Origin: Amorphophallus konjac
Taxonomy: Eukaryota; Streptophyta; Magnoliopsida; Alismatales; Araceae
Direction of reading: 5' to 3'
Assembly: GCA_022559845.1 (NCBI GenBank)
Contig: CM040125.1
Coordinates: 292,626,200-292,690,199 of the forward strand
Length of the DNA stretch: 64,000 nt
The notes below the pieces were generated by a model. That model searched no databases and was not told where the DNA came from. It saw only the letters and a list, made by a program, of their open reading frames with translations. The position numbers were made by a program, and so were the translations under genes. Shown piece after piece: positions 10,934 to 21,147 of the stretch (within the stretch, counting starts at the first letter, position 1; every line of letters starts with the position of its first letter).

Positions 10934-13327
10934 TCAAATAAGAGATTTTGGAACCCAAATACACTCGGGTCCCATCACACCATATGATTGTGTTAAATAA
11001 GACAACATGCTTTTGGGAATCCATATTTGTTGTTTTGGAGGTTTTTGATATGTGGAGTTCAAAGGTTTGAGAGTTTTCTGATTGGGTTGAGGTACCCTTT
11101 GGAATGACCTTTTTGAATCAGTTCTGTTGTTAGAGAAGTATGAAGTTTTATTCTTGTTCCCATTCCAATGATTATTGTGACTCCAAGAAGCACTGGGGAA
11201 TATAGGATGAGAAGTTCTAGAAGAATACTGAACTCTTGAAGGAATGAAGGCTCGCTGCGTAGACCCTCTCACCTGACTGCGTTGACTCATCCATCTAACC
11301 CTTCTGTCATATGGGTTCTGGTGCATAGGATGCATTGACGCGGTATGGACACTGCGTTGATGCGGCCAATGGTTTGTTCTAGCATTATTTCTGTAGAACC
11401 CCTGGGACATGGGTTGAGTGGATGCAGGGTACCCAGTGCGTTGACGCAACTGTCTTGTACCAGACCTATGACTCCCTAAATTTCTGTAAGTCTGATGCTG
11501 GGTTGATGAACTAGGGTCTATAGGCTGACCTGAGGGTTTACTTCTAAGCTTAGGCACATTCTTATGGTGATTGGCAGTTAAGGTAACATTCATTTTCTCT
11601 TTGCCCTTTTCTTTTCTGGTTTCATTTGTCTGTTTTACTTCTTCTTGATTTTTCTCATGGGACTTCACTGCAGCCATTGGGTTTTGCTCAGATGTGCCAT
11701 GTTCTGGAACAAAGGTTATTAGCCTTATCCATAGATTCTTCTTTTTAGTTAGATTATATCCAAGTCTTTCTTTTCCAAAATTACTTTTCATTCCCATAAC
11801 AGCTTCTAGGTTGTTTTTGCCTTGTGTAAATTTCTTAAGGGAGACTTGTTTATTTGAGTTTTCAACTTCCAGTCTCTTCAAGTTTTCTTGGAGTTCTAGA
11901 TTTACTTCTTGAATGGCTTCATATTTTTCTTCAGCAATTTTTACATCACTCTCCAATTTTTGCATTCTGAGTTTCAGGTCATCATGCACTTTCAGTAAAA
12001 ATTCATTTTCTCTTTTCATCTCTATTAATTGATCTTTATACAGATCACTTTCAGCAAGAGACTCTCTTAGATGAGTAATTTCAGCTTCTAAGCACATGAT
12101 TTTCTCATTCAAGGAATTATCTTGACTAGTCAAATTTTTCTTCTTCTTCAGTGATTTATTTTCTTTCCTCATATAATCATAATTATCTAGCAATTCATTA
12201 AATGCTTCTTCCCAATCACTGCAAGAAAAGTTTTTAAAAGAGGAGGTTACCTCATCCTGATCATCTCCCTTAGCCATAAAGCAGAGCTTAACATCACATT
12301 CTTCTTCAGACGTACTCTCTTCTTCATCTTCATCTTTCTCCTCATCACTCCAAGTACTCATCATAGCTTTTGGCTTCTTGTTCTTCCATTTTGGTTGGAC
12401 TTTCTTCACATTCTCTGGACATTCAGATTTAATATGACCTTGTTTCTTGCATTTGTAACAGACCACCTTGTCAGATTTCCTAGAGTTTTCTGATTTGAAT
12501 TTTGAACTCTTTCTTACCTCTGGTCTTATGTTGTTTCTAAATTTAACTTCCTTCCTTAGAAACTTCCTGAATTTCCTGGTGAGCATTGCTATCTCACCTG
12601 AGTCATCATCTGAAGTAGATGACTGACTGTCATCTGAACTCTCCTTGCTGCTAGGACCAGCCTTCAAAGCAAGTGGCTTCTTCTTTTTCACATCCTCATC
12701 AGTTCTTTTGAAATTCCGCTCATAAGCCATCAGTGATCCAATAAGCTCATCAGGGGTAGTGGTAGGAAGGTTCCTAGATTCCTCAACAACAGTGGCCTTG
12801 GTGTGCCAAATTGGAGTTAGGGATCTAAGAATTTTCCTGACCAGTTCATAATCAGTGTAAACCTTTCCCATACCTTTAAGACCATTCACTAATAGGGTTA
12901 GTCTAGCATACATTTCAGATATATTTTCCTCTAGCTTCATTCTAAAAGCTTCATATTCAGAAATTAACATATTAGCTTTTGTCTCTCTTACCTTTGACGT
13001 ACCTTCATAGATGACTTGAAGTCTATCCCACATTTCCTTGGCATTGGCACATGAGGACACTCGTGAAAACTCCTTAGGATGCAATGAGCATTGCATGATG
13101 TTCATAGCTTGCCAATTGACGTTGGACTTCCGAATCTGCTCTTTCACCCACAGTTCTTCATCTCCTTCTAACTGATAGGGTCCCTTGCTCACGACTCTCC
13201 AAATCTCATGGTCCTAAGCTCTTAGAAATACCTGCATCCAATTTTTCCAGTAAGCATAGTTAGTGCCATCAAAGAAGGGTGGCCTATTCACTACATACCC
13301 TTCAGGCATGAGCCCCTTGTTTTCCAT
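10934..13327 (-). pseudogene. Element A gag (Sirevirus type)
   Basis: The reading frame most likely starts at 13327 (MENKGLMPEGYVV) or 13309, close behind the primer site, rather than at the later ATG at 13192. A TAG at 13214-13216 (probably a former CAG) cuts the true N-terminus. The N-terminal UBN2/DUF4219-type gag core is followed by a CCHC zinc knuckle (CYKCKKQGHIKSEC, near 12420-12462). After that come an acidic stretch, a long coiled coil (near 11830-12200) and a basic Gln/Arg/Ser-rich tail. The tail DNA (11257-11447) carries three decamer pairs like those of the LTR. It ends CIWVPKSLI with TGA, in frame with protease. Confidence 0.92.
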
Positions 13328-13372
13328 TCCACTAAATCTCTCTGGGTTGTGAGACCCTTGACAAGAGAGCCT

Positions 13373-13385
13373 GGCTCTGATACCA
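13373..13385 (-). other. Primer-binding site of element A
   Basis: The minus strand reads TGGTATCAGAGCC, complementary to the 3' end of initiator-Met tRNA. Two bases (CG) separate it from the LTR end at 13388. Confidence 0.95.
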
Positions 13386-13387
13386 CG

Positions 13388-14904
13388 TGTTGGATTAAGT
13401 GGATGGTCAAACTAGAGGGGGAGGGGGTGAATAGGTTGACCCTTTGAAATCTTTTGCGAAAAATCACAATCAACTTTTAAGAACCAGAATACTATTTTAG
13501 TATTCAGTAAACAGACGGTGTGGAGATCGAACCTAATCAATCATCTAGCGACACACAGATATAGCAAGAGACAGCAAACCACAAGAGAACATAGATTTTT
13601 ATGGTGGTTCGGTCTCCCTGTGGAGACCTATGTCCACCCCTCACTAGATCAGTGAGGATCCCTGCTGAGCCTTACAGCTTTGCTAAACCAAGGAACAATC
13701 CCCTCGACAATGCTGACCACTACAGCTTGGTTGACAAGAGGAACATATCCTCTTCACCAGATACCCGCTGACAAACAACTTGAGGGCATACAAGCCCAGA
13801 ACCCTTGACCGAAGCACACTCCGCTGGATCAAAACCCTCCCTCTACTCAACAAGTACAAGGGAGAATTACAGTAGTAAAGTTCAAATTGAAATGAAAAAA
13901 AAAATTGAAATCATTTGAAAATGGAAGAAGGAGCCTCAGATATATGATGGTGCTGATTCACAAATCTCGAACGTAGAGATCGGAGAGGAACGGCTTCGTC
14001 GATTAGCTGGCCTTCTCCTTCTGGATGGTAGATAATATTGCAATGATCAACTGCCACTGGGCTTCCTCTGATCTTCAGTGGATGCAACAGCACGCACTCA
14101 GCAAGCCGATGATGCAGACCTTCTTCTTCCTCTTCTGCAGAACTCTCATGTTCTTTTTTGTTCAACTGTTATTCCTTCTTATTGTTCTATTTTCCCGTGC
14201 CCTACCTATTCACGTGAATATTCCTTTTTGTGGGTCCCAACCAGATTTTCTGGTTAGCCCAATGATTGTTGTCCTTGAGGCTTCTCAAATCGCGAGGGAA
14301 AGAGAGCGCATGCTCTTTTAGATGATGTGGCATCTTACGCCACTTACGACTGGGGTCCACCCAATCATCTCTTGATGAAATTCAGATCGCGTCAACTCAT
14401 TGAGACCATGAGGTTGACGAAGCCTTGAAATGCCCCACATGTCTTTGAGTATAAAGCTGGATGCGTTGACGCATGGGGTCACTGCGTCAACCCACTGAAC
14501 TGACCCAGAGTGATCTTTATCTTAGAATGAACTGCTGCGTCGACGCTATCATGCTGTAGCGTTGACGCACCGGGGTATTTCCAGTGAACAATGATTTTGC
14601 CACTTGAACTGCTGCATCGACGCTGCTGAACTGTGGCGTTGACGCACTGAGCTATGCCAGTGATTTGATACTTCTGCCTCTTGTACTGATGCGTAGATGC
14701 AATTAGCATCCTGTGTTGGCGCTGTCCTTTTATTCATATCGTTGCGTGGACGCCGTGAGCATCCTGCGTAGACCCTGTTTCTTCCTTGCATTCAAGAATA
14801 AAGTATATACATGCGTTAATGAATCAAGGGTTAATTCATCAGTTCTGTTGAACTCAACACACACACATCTCATGGTTGTCATCATCAAAACCAGGGGCAC
14901 AACA
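13388..14904 (-). repeat. 5' LTR of element A (1517 bases)
   Basis: Plus-strand ends are TGTTGGATTAAG and GGGGCACAACA. It contains two perfect hairpins, GGTCTCC-CTGT-GGAGACC (13611-13628) and CCTCACT-AGATC-AGTGAGG (13639-13657), at the place where the B and C LTRs also fold. Near 14390-14775 it carries five decamer pairs of the GCGTCGACGC type (14463, 14537, 14614, 14691, 14744) with 11-12 base spacers. GTTGACGCA and TGCGTCAAC at 14465-14491 form a perfect 9-base stem. Confidence 0.95.
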
Positions 14905-15911
14905 TTATGCTCTTCAAGTGTTAGATCACGTTGCATGAGTAGTTTAATGCTTTAAAAATTAAAGTCCCTGCCAGAGAGAATATGAAAATCACTTATCAAT
15001 CTTATCATCATTTTCATAAGAATTAGACATCCCATATTAAACAGTATGATATGATGCAGATGCCTCGATGCATAAACTTAGTGCACCGACATGTGATTGT
15101 GCACAACAGACTTAATGCAGTGGTTCAAATACAAATGCATCAAACTATGTAAATCATAGGTAGACTTAATGTGAAGAGAGAGAGTGGATGAGGACAAACA
15201 CTTATGGGGATGCACAGACCTGTGTGAAACACAGATTGACCTGTCGAGCTAAAATAGGTGTAGCTGCATCGACCTAATAAGGTGATGGTTAGATCAGCTA
15301 GTGCTTAAACATCGACCTGATGACTTAAGCAAACATGGATGCTTTGACATGTGTCCAGTGAATGATATATATGCATCGACCTGTTATGACTCAGACTCTA
15401 CATGTGAATCGACCTAATGGACATAACGCTTCCATGTGCGTCAGCCTGAAAGAGTGAATGCATATATGTGCATCGACCTTGTTGAACACAAGGGCCTCTG
15501 ATGCATCGACCTAATGGACATAACGCTTCCATGTGCATCAGCATGAAAGAGTGAATGCATATATGTGCATCGACCTTGTTGAAAACAAGGGCCTCTGATG
15601 CATCGACCTAATAAATTGATGGAGTGTACATGCACCGACCTAACAGACTCAAGACGTGTATGTGCATCGACTTGATTTCAAGGAATACTAAGCTGCATCG
15701 ACCTGCATGACTTAGTGCCTATATATGCATCGACCTTATGATCCTGACACTTAGAAGATAAATGACTTGTATAACATGAGTGACTAAGATGCATCAACCT
15801 GTATGCCATTCAAACTTATGAACTAAAATGATGACTCAACCAATCATTATTAATACAGTTTAGTCTCAACATGATTCATAGTGTGACATCATCAAAACCA
15901 GGGTTCCAACA
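14905..15911 (-). repeat. LTR X fragment (Sirevirus-like), interrupted by element A
   Basis: The right end reads CCAGGGTTCCAACA on the plus strand. That is TGTTGGAACCCTGG followed by TTTTGATGATG on the minus strand, the typical start of a Sirevirus LTR. No polypurine tract follows; the next bases belong to the gag of B. This fits the 5' LTR (or a solo LTR) of a minus-strand element that landed in B, with the rest to the left of element A and of the window. An alternative is a deletion joining the gag of B to its own 3' LTR, but it does not match the B LTR at 39237-40304 well. Confidence 0.7.
15374..15735. repeat. 32-base periodic array in LTR X
   Basis: The word CATCGACC or a one- or two-base variant starts at 15374, 15407, 15439, 15471, 15504, 15536, 15568, 15601, 15633, 15665, 15696 and 15728. 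That is twelve units spaced 31-33 bases. The filler between words is unrelated except in a higher-order duplication of 96 bases (three units) covering about 15405-15600. Confidence 0.9.
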
Positions 15912-18083
15912 TTGTCCAATTTGGTTGCAGGTGTGACAAACAGTTTTCATGAAGTTCATGAAGTGTGAATCAAATTGTGGTCTAGTTCTTGGGTTTCCAA
16001 ATGTGTTGAATTGGGTATGGAGGGTACCAAAGTTTGGCTGGCTATAGGCCCTCCTTTTATCATTAAACAAATTTTTCTTCTCAGAGTAAAAAGATGAGCT
16101 GTGTCGATGCATATCCATGGTGCGTCGACCTGACTGACCCTATTGAGCACGGACGCGTCGACCGGATTGGTCATTGTGTCGACCTTGATGCCTAGCCGAC
16201 TCTGGCTGAACGATGTTGCGTCGACCCTGTGAGCCAGTGCATCGACCTTGCTGCCTTAATTGAGCTCTAGTGCATCGACCCTGTGTTCCAGTGCGTTGAC
16301 TCAGAGGTTCAACATGTTTTTTGTAACCAGCCTGATGGTTGCTTTCTTGATTCTTGATTGTTTTTGGCTTAGGGACATTTTTCCATGTTGGTTCTTTGGT
16401 TATCAGTTTTTCCGTCCCCTTCTCAGGATAGAAGGAGATAGTTTTCAGTTCAAATTTCTTTTTCTTAGTAGGGTTGAATCCCAGCACTTCTTTCTTAAAA
16501 TTCACCCCAGTTCCTAAGATGGCATCTTGCTTGGACTTACCCTGGGTCATTTTTTGTAGGACAGATTGCTTGTCTTTCAACTCTTTTTCAACCCTCTCAT
16601 GATTTTTCGGCATTTCGTTATTGATAGCTTTAATGGCTTCATATTTTTCAAGATTGAGCTTTTTTTCTTTTTCATGTTGCTGACATTTCAGTTTGGCTTC
16701 CTTGAGTTGTTTCCTAAGACTTCCATTTTCCAATCTCAGATCTTCAAGTTCTGAACTGATAGACTCACGTTCCTCAATCTTTCTCTTCAGTTTCACATTT
16801 TCAGCTTTAAAGATTTCCAGATCTTTCTTGACTGGGTTGTCATGAGCAAGGGCATTGATTTTCTTCTTTAGATGCCTGTTCTCTTTCTTAAAAGCTTCAT
16901 ATCTTTTAAACAGATCAATCGGTGTATGCCTCTTCCCACTCTTCAGTAGAAAAAATGTCAAACGGGGTAGTTACATGATCTTCTTCTTCATTGGCCATTA
17001 GGCAAAGGCCGTCCTCATCTTCATCCGTAGAGAAATTTTCATCTTCCTCTTCATCATCACTCCAAGTAGAGACCATTACTTTGGGCTTCTTCCCTTTCAC
17101 CACATGTCTTTTTAAGCAACTCGGGGCATTCTCCTCGCATATGCTCGGGCCTCCTACACTGGTAGCATAGGACTTTGTCAGATCTTTTTGTTTGATCAAA
17201 TTTGAGATTGGGGATTCTACTTATCTATGGAGTCCTCCTCTTCATTTGGAATTTACCTTTACGTCTTAGGAATTTTTTGAACTGCCGGGTGAGCAGAGCA
17301 TGATCACCCAAGCTAGATTCTGGGATGTCATCTTCCTCGTCCTCATAGGATTCATCGGTGATCTCAGATGCCTTGAGAGCTACAGATTTCTTCTTCTTGT
17401 GGTCCTCCTCATTTCTCTTCATGTTGAGCTCATATGTCATGAGCGAGCCTATCAGTCCATCAACTGTCATCACAGACAAATCATTGGAATCTTCAATCAC
17501 AGTAACCTTGGTGTGCCAGGCTGGAGTGAGGGATCTAAGAATCTTCCTAACGAGTTCACTATTAGAGTATTCCTTACCCAATAACGTTAGGCAGTTTGTT
17601 AGTTGGGTGAGTCTAGCATACATTTCAGAGACAGACTCATCAGGTTTCATCCTGAACATTTCATAATCGGATATAAGCATGTTGGCCTTGGTGGCCCTCA
17701 CTTCAGATGTTCTCTCATAGATTTACTCAAGCCTATCCCACATTTCTTTTACAGATTTTCAAGTGGATACTCTTGAGTATTTTGTGGGATGGATAGAGCA
17801 CTGCATTATGTTCATTGCGCTCAAATTAGTTGTGGATTTCTTGACCTGGTCAGGGGTCCAGGTATCATCCACCTCTGGTAAAATAAAAGGGCCTCAACTG
17901 ACTACACGCCAAAGCAAATGATCTTGGGCACAAAGAAAGACTTCCATTTGATTTTTCAGGTATAGATAGTTTGTTCTATCAAAGAACGGAGGTCTATTAA
18001 TGGAGTGTCCCTTAGCTATGAAGCTACGAGGGACGTTCCCATCTGATCTCCCTTGGATATTGGACCACATTTTCAAGGAACCC
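15912..18083 (-). pseudogene. Element B gag (Sirevirus type), broken
   Basis: On the minus strand gag starts near 18076 (RPPFFDRTNYLYLKNQMEVF, the usual Sirevirus gag N-terminus). It continues through ANMLISDYEMFRMK and SLTPAWHTKVTVIE (17225-17701). A CCHC knuckle (CYQCRRPEHMRGEC, near 17100-17165) is readable only in a shifted frame. A long Lys/Glu coiled coil (16560-16950) and a tail rich in QGRCT/QGRRN-type repeats (16100-16310) follow. Stops near 17880 and 17725 and at least one frameshift break it. The tail repeats arise from decamer pairs with 11-base spacers, whose 21-base period keeps the frame. It stops at LTR X; no pol of B is in the window. Confidence 0.88.
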
Positions 18084-18095
18084 GCTCTGATACCA
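18084..18095 (-). other. Primer-binding site of element B
   Basis: The minus strand reads TGGTATCAGAGC (initiator-Met tRNA), two bases from the LTR start at 18098, as in A and C. Confidence 0.93.
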
Positions 18096-18097
18096 AT

Positions 18098-18871
18098 TGA
18101 TAGGTGGTATGAGGGGATCTAGAGGGGGGTGAATAGATCTCACACCCAATTTAGAACACTTTAAAAGATAAACAATGACTGCAGAACCGAGGGGGCTATC
18201 TCAAGTATGACTCTATGCTAACACATGAAACAAATGTTGATAAAACCACAGCACTGGGGAAGTGAGGTAGATGAAAAGGATTCAACATAATCAAACCACA
18301 GCACACCAGCTTTTTAAGGTGGTTCGACTGTCCTACAGCAAGCCTGCATCCACCCCTCACCAACTTGGTCAGGCTTCCACTTCTAGCCAAGAAGAGAGCA
18401 CACACACACACACACGCTATCTAACTGCTTGCACGAGGAAACATTCTTCAACACGCACACGGCTGCATGGCAGCCAACACACATACTTCCTTCTTTTAAC
18501 AGAGCGTCGGAAGACCGCTGAGAGAGCTCAGCAGAAAACACACCAAACGACTGAAGAGTAAGAAAACAAAACAACAAAGAGATGCTCAAAACAAGTGAGC
18601 TGAAATGTAGATTCTGACAGAGGTCGGGAAGCTGAACCAAGAACATACAAGCTGCAATCTGAAACTCAAACTACAGAACTGGATCAAACCGGTTTCTAGG
18701 CTACTTCTCCTCTTCTTTCTTCTTCTCTCAACTCTTTCTAGTGGAGGCATAGGCTCTCTTCAACTCTTTTCCTTCTCTTTTTCATGTTCTTCTCTTCTCC
18801 AGGCTACAATGATGGAGGCTACGGTTGTGGTAGCAATAGCTTCCTTTCATGCAGGGGGCATCCAAATTATA
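18098..18871 (-). repeat. 5' LTR of element B, part 1
   Basis: The LTR starts TGATAGGTGG beside the primer site. It contains the block GGTGGTTCGA, then CCACCCCTCACC shared with the A and C LTRs, with the hairpin CCTCACCAA/TTGGTCAGG (18355-18373, one mismatch). It breaks at the element C target site TTATA (18867-18871) and resumes at 39237. Confidence 0.85.
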
Positions 18872-21133
18872 TGAAGTCCCGCAATCAATGACACCCAAGA
18901 GGGGGGGGTGGACTGGGTGATTCAATATTTTAAGAAAACTTTTACTCGATTTAAAACAGATGTGATAAAGTAGCAATTAGAAATTCAGATCTGTATAATT
19001 ACAAATTGGATCTATCCAAATCTAATGCCACGATAGTTCTTTGGTACAAGACGGAGGTATGAATCTAAGGATTCTGCTCACGTAAGGTGCTATCGTCTTG
19101 ACAGGACTGGCCTTGTCAATTCAAAAACACTTTTCGATATATCAAAGATCTACTTATAGAACAGATCGATTTATGCTAGATCTGAAGAGACAAATGCGGA
19201 AGAGATAATATGCAATATCAATCACACAGAATGGGGGTAGAAGAATTGAATCAAACCACACAGCTCAAACCATAAGACACAAGGAGTTTTAAGGTGGTTC
19301 GGATGCAACAACAGCAACCTACGTCCACCCCTCACCAAAACCCGGTGAGACTTCACTGCTGGAAAACCAGCACGGGGAAGACTCCCCAACACGGAGCAAA
19401 GCTCCAACACACACGGGAATAAATCCCAACACGGAGCAACGCTCCAACACACACATTGGGACACACCCCAACACACACACAAGGAGATGGAGTCTCCAAC
19501 ATGATCCAATGGCTAGATCAACAACACCCACACACACTACAACATATGTAGTACTCTAAACACTGGTACAACTAGATCTGGATAGATCCCCACACACACG
19601 CAGATCTAAGAAGATCCACGCACACACACACAGATCTAAACAAGACACCACGCATGACCACGGATCTGAACTGATCCACACACACACAAATATTTGCATA
19701 TTACAAAGAACACAGACTTGAAGCTTAAAACATAAAAACAGATGAAGCACAAAAGAAAGAGCTCCTGATTTAGGCTCCCCCTTAGTGTATGTGCAGATCT
19801 TGAACAAGACTTGCTTCTTCACTTGAATGGAGATTGATTGGCTTCTCATGGAGCTTGAAGAGCTTGGAGATGGATGAAGAAATCTTGCACGAGTTACTGT
19901 TCACATAGCTACAGTAGTCTTCTTTCACCTTTGGCAGCCTCTCCTTCAATCCTTTGATTCCCACTTTGTTTCTTTGCCGTAAGAGGTGTTTTTTTATGTC
20001 TTGGGTTGGTCAAGGAACATCCCTAGACATAGATCCACATTTCCTGGCGAATTTGGAGGCTAGAGGACTGAAAAGTCCACAAGAGAGGCGTGAACACGTT
20101 GGTGAAAAATGAAGTCAAACTTGGCTGTCTCAGGGGGTTCGGTCGACCGGGACACATAGGGCGGTCGACCGGAATTTTACAGAAATTGAACCTTTCACGC
20201 TAGGAAAATCCGTCTACCGGCCCTGTGTTGGCGGTCGACTGAAATGTATAAAACACCAGATTTCTAGGTGCTGGTAAATCAGGTCGATCGGACCAGACTT
20301 TCTGGTCGATCGAACTCTGGAAATCCTGCAAGACAACATAGTTCAGTCCATGAAACATATCCAAATATTGAAGACTTGTGCTTGCAAAAGAATGTCCAAA
20401 TAATATGAGCTTGTTTGGACTTGATGGGGTATTTGTTAAGGCATGATAAGGTTGAACATTGACTTTGGTGAAAATGACCTTTTATGGAAATGCAAGGAAC
20501 AAGTTCAACGCATTAAGAGCACATGAAAAGATATGCATGAGAAACCTTTGAAAGCCTAAGTATCATAGCTTCCAATCTATTGATCAAGGTTAAGTCAATA
20601 CATCCATCAACAATCAAATCCACATTTTCAGGCATACAAGAATCTTTTCACATCAGATCAAGTCAACTTCCCATGAAGGTAAGTCAACTTTACTTGCTTT
20701 ATCAGATTTGAGACTTCCATAGCCTTACCAAAGGTTCTTGAAGAATGTAGACATGGTTTACCACCTGTTTTAGTTGTAGATAGCAAGGTGCTTATCCACA
20801 CATTTTTACCTTCCAAGCGACCACCATGAGGTTCGATCCTACAATTCAAGATAGTCAAGGTTAATATATCATGTGATGCACAAAGACTTTGTTCACAGTT
20901 AAAAGCTATGAAACCTCTTCGAAAACTAACAATTTCAACCAAGAATCAAGACCATATAGCAATGCATTTAACCAACATGTTTGAGCCTGCCTCAAAAGTC
21001 ATTTGCCATCTCAGCCATATTTGAACAACAACATGAATGCACACTGACATCAAGAATATGTGCAAGCAAGAACATATGCAAGCAAACATAAAGTTTAGTT
21101 ATCATCAAAAATATATGCAAGGCATATACAACA
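18872..21133 (-). repeat. 3' LTR of element C (2262 bases)
   Basis: Plus-strand ends are TGAAGTCCCGC and GCATATACAACA. It contains CA-rich tandem stretches (19400-19700, including repeats of AACACGGAGCAA and AGATCTAA-type units), the hairpin CTCACC/GGTGAG (19331-19349), and three decamer pairs with 12-base spacers at 20141, 20211 and 20282. The long minus-strand frames rich in Cys/Val come from the (CA)n tracts and are not genes. Confidence 0.95.
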
Positions 21134-21147
21134 ATCTCCCCCTTTTT
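21134..21147 (-). other. Polypurine tract of element C
   Basis: The minus strand reads AAAAAGGGGGAGAT directly before the LTR start TGTTGTATATG. A second tract (AAAGGGGGAGAAG) lies at 21201-21213. Confidence 0.85.

Larger units (their letters stand above)
1..14904 (-). mobile_element. Element A: Sirevirus-like Ty1/copia retrotransposon, left end outside the window
   Basis: On the minus strand the order is 5' LTR (13388-14904), initiator-Met primer site (13373-13385), gag, protease, integrase, RT, RNase H, a long spacer with several polypurine tracts, an extra ORF, a polypurine tract (894) and part of the 3' LTR (1-893). PR-IN-RT-RH order makes it copia. A coiled-coil gag, repeated AGGGGGAG-like tracts after RNase H and an extra ORF at the env position are Sirevirus (SIRE/Maximus) traits. 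The LTRs differ at about 44 of 893 compared bases (about 5%, hand count), so the insertion is not recent. It landed in LTR X; the right-flank target copy should be TTATG at 14905-14909, and the left copy is outside the window. Solo LTR S1 interrupts its RT. Confidence 0.92.

Noticed and set aside
15374..15735. CRISPR-like regular repeat array
   Set aside because: The 32-base period is regular, but only about 11 bases are conserved per unit, there are no unique spacers of constant type and no cas genes, and it lies in a plant LTR.
18196..19849. Cys/Val-rich frames resembling small secreted proteins
   Set aside because: They translate (CA)n/(TG)n tracts of the B and C LTRs on the minus strand. 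The same artefact recurs at 37307-37849.
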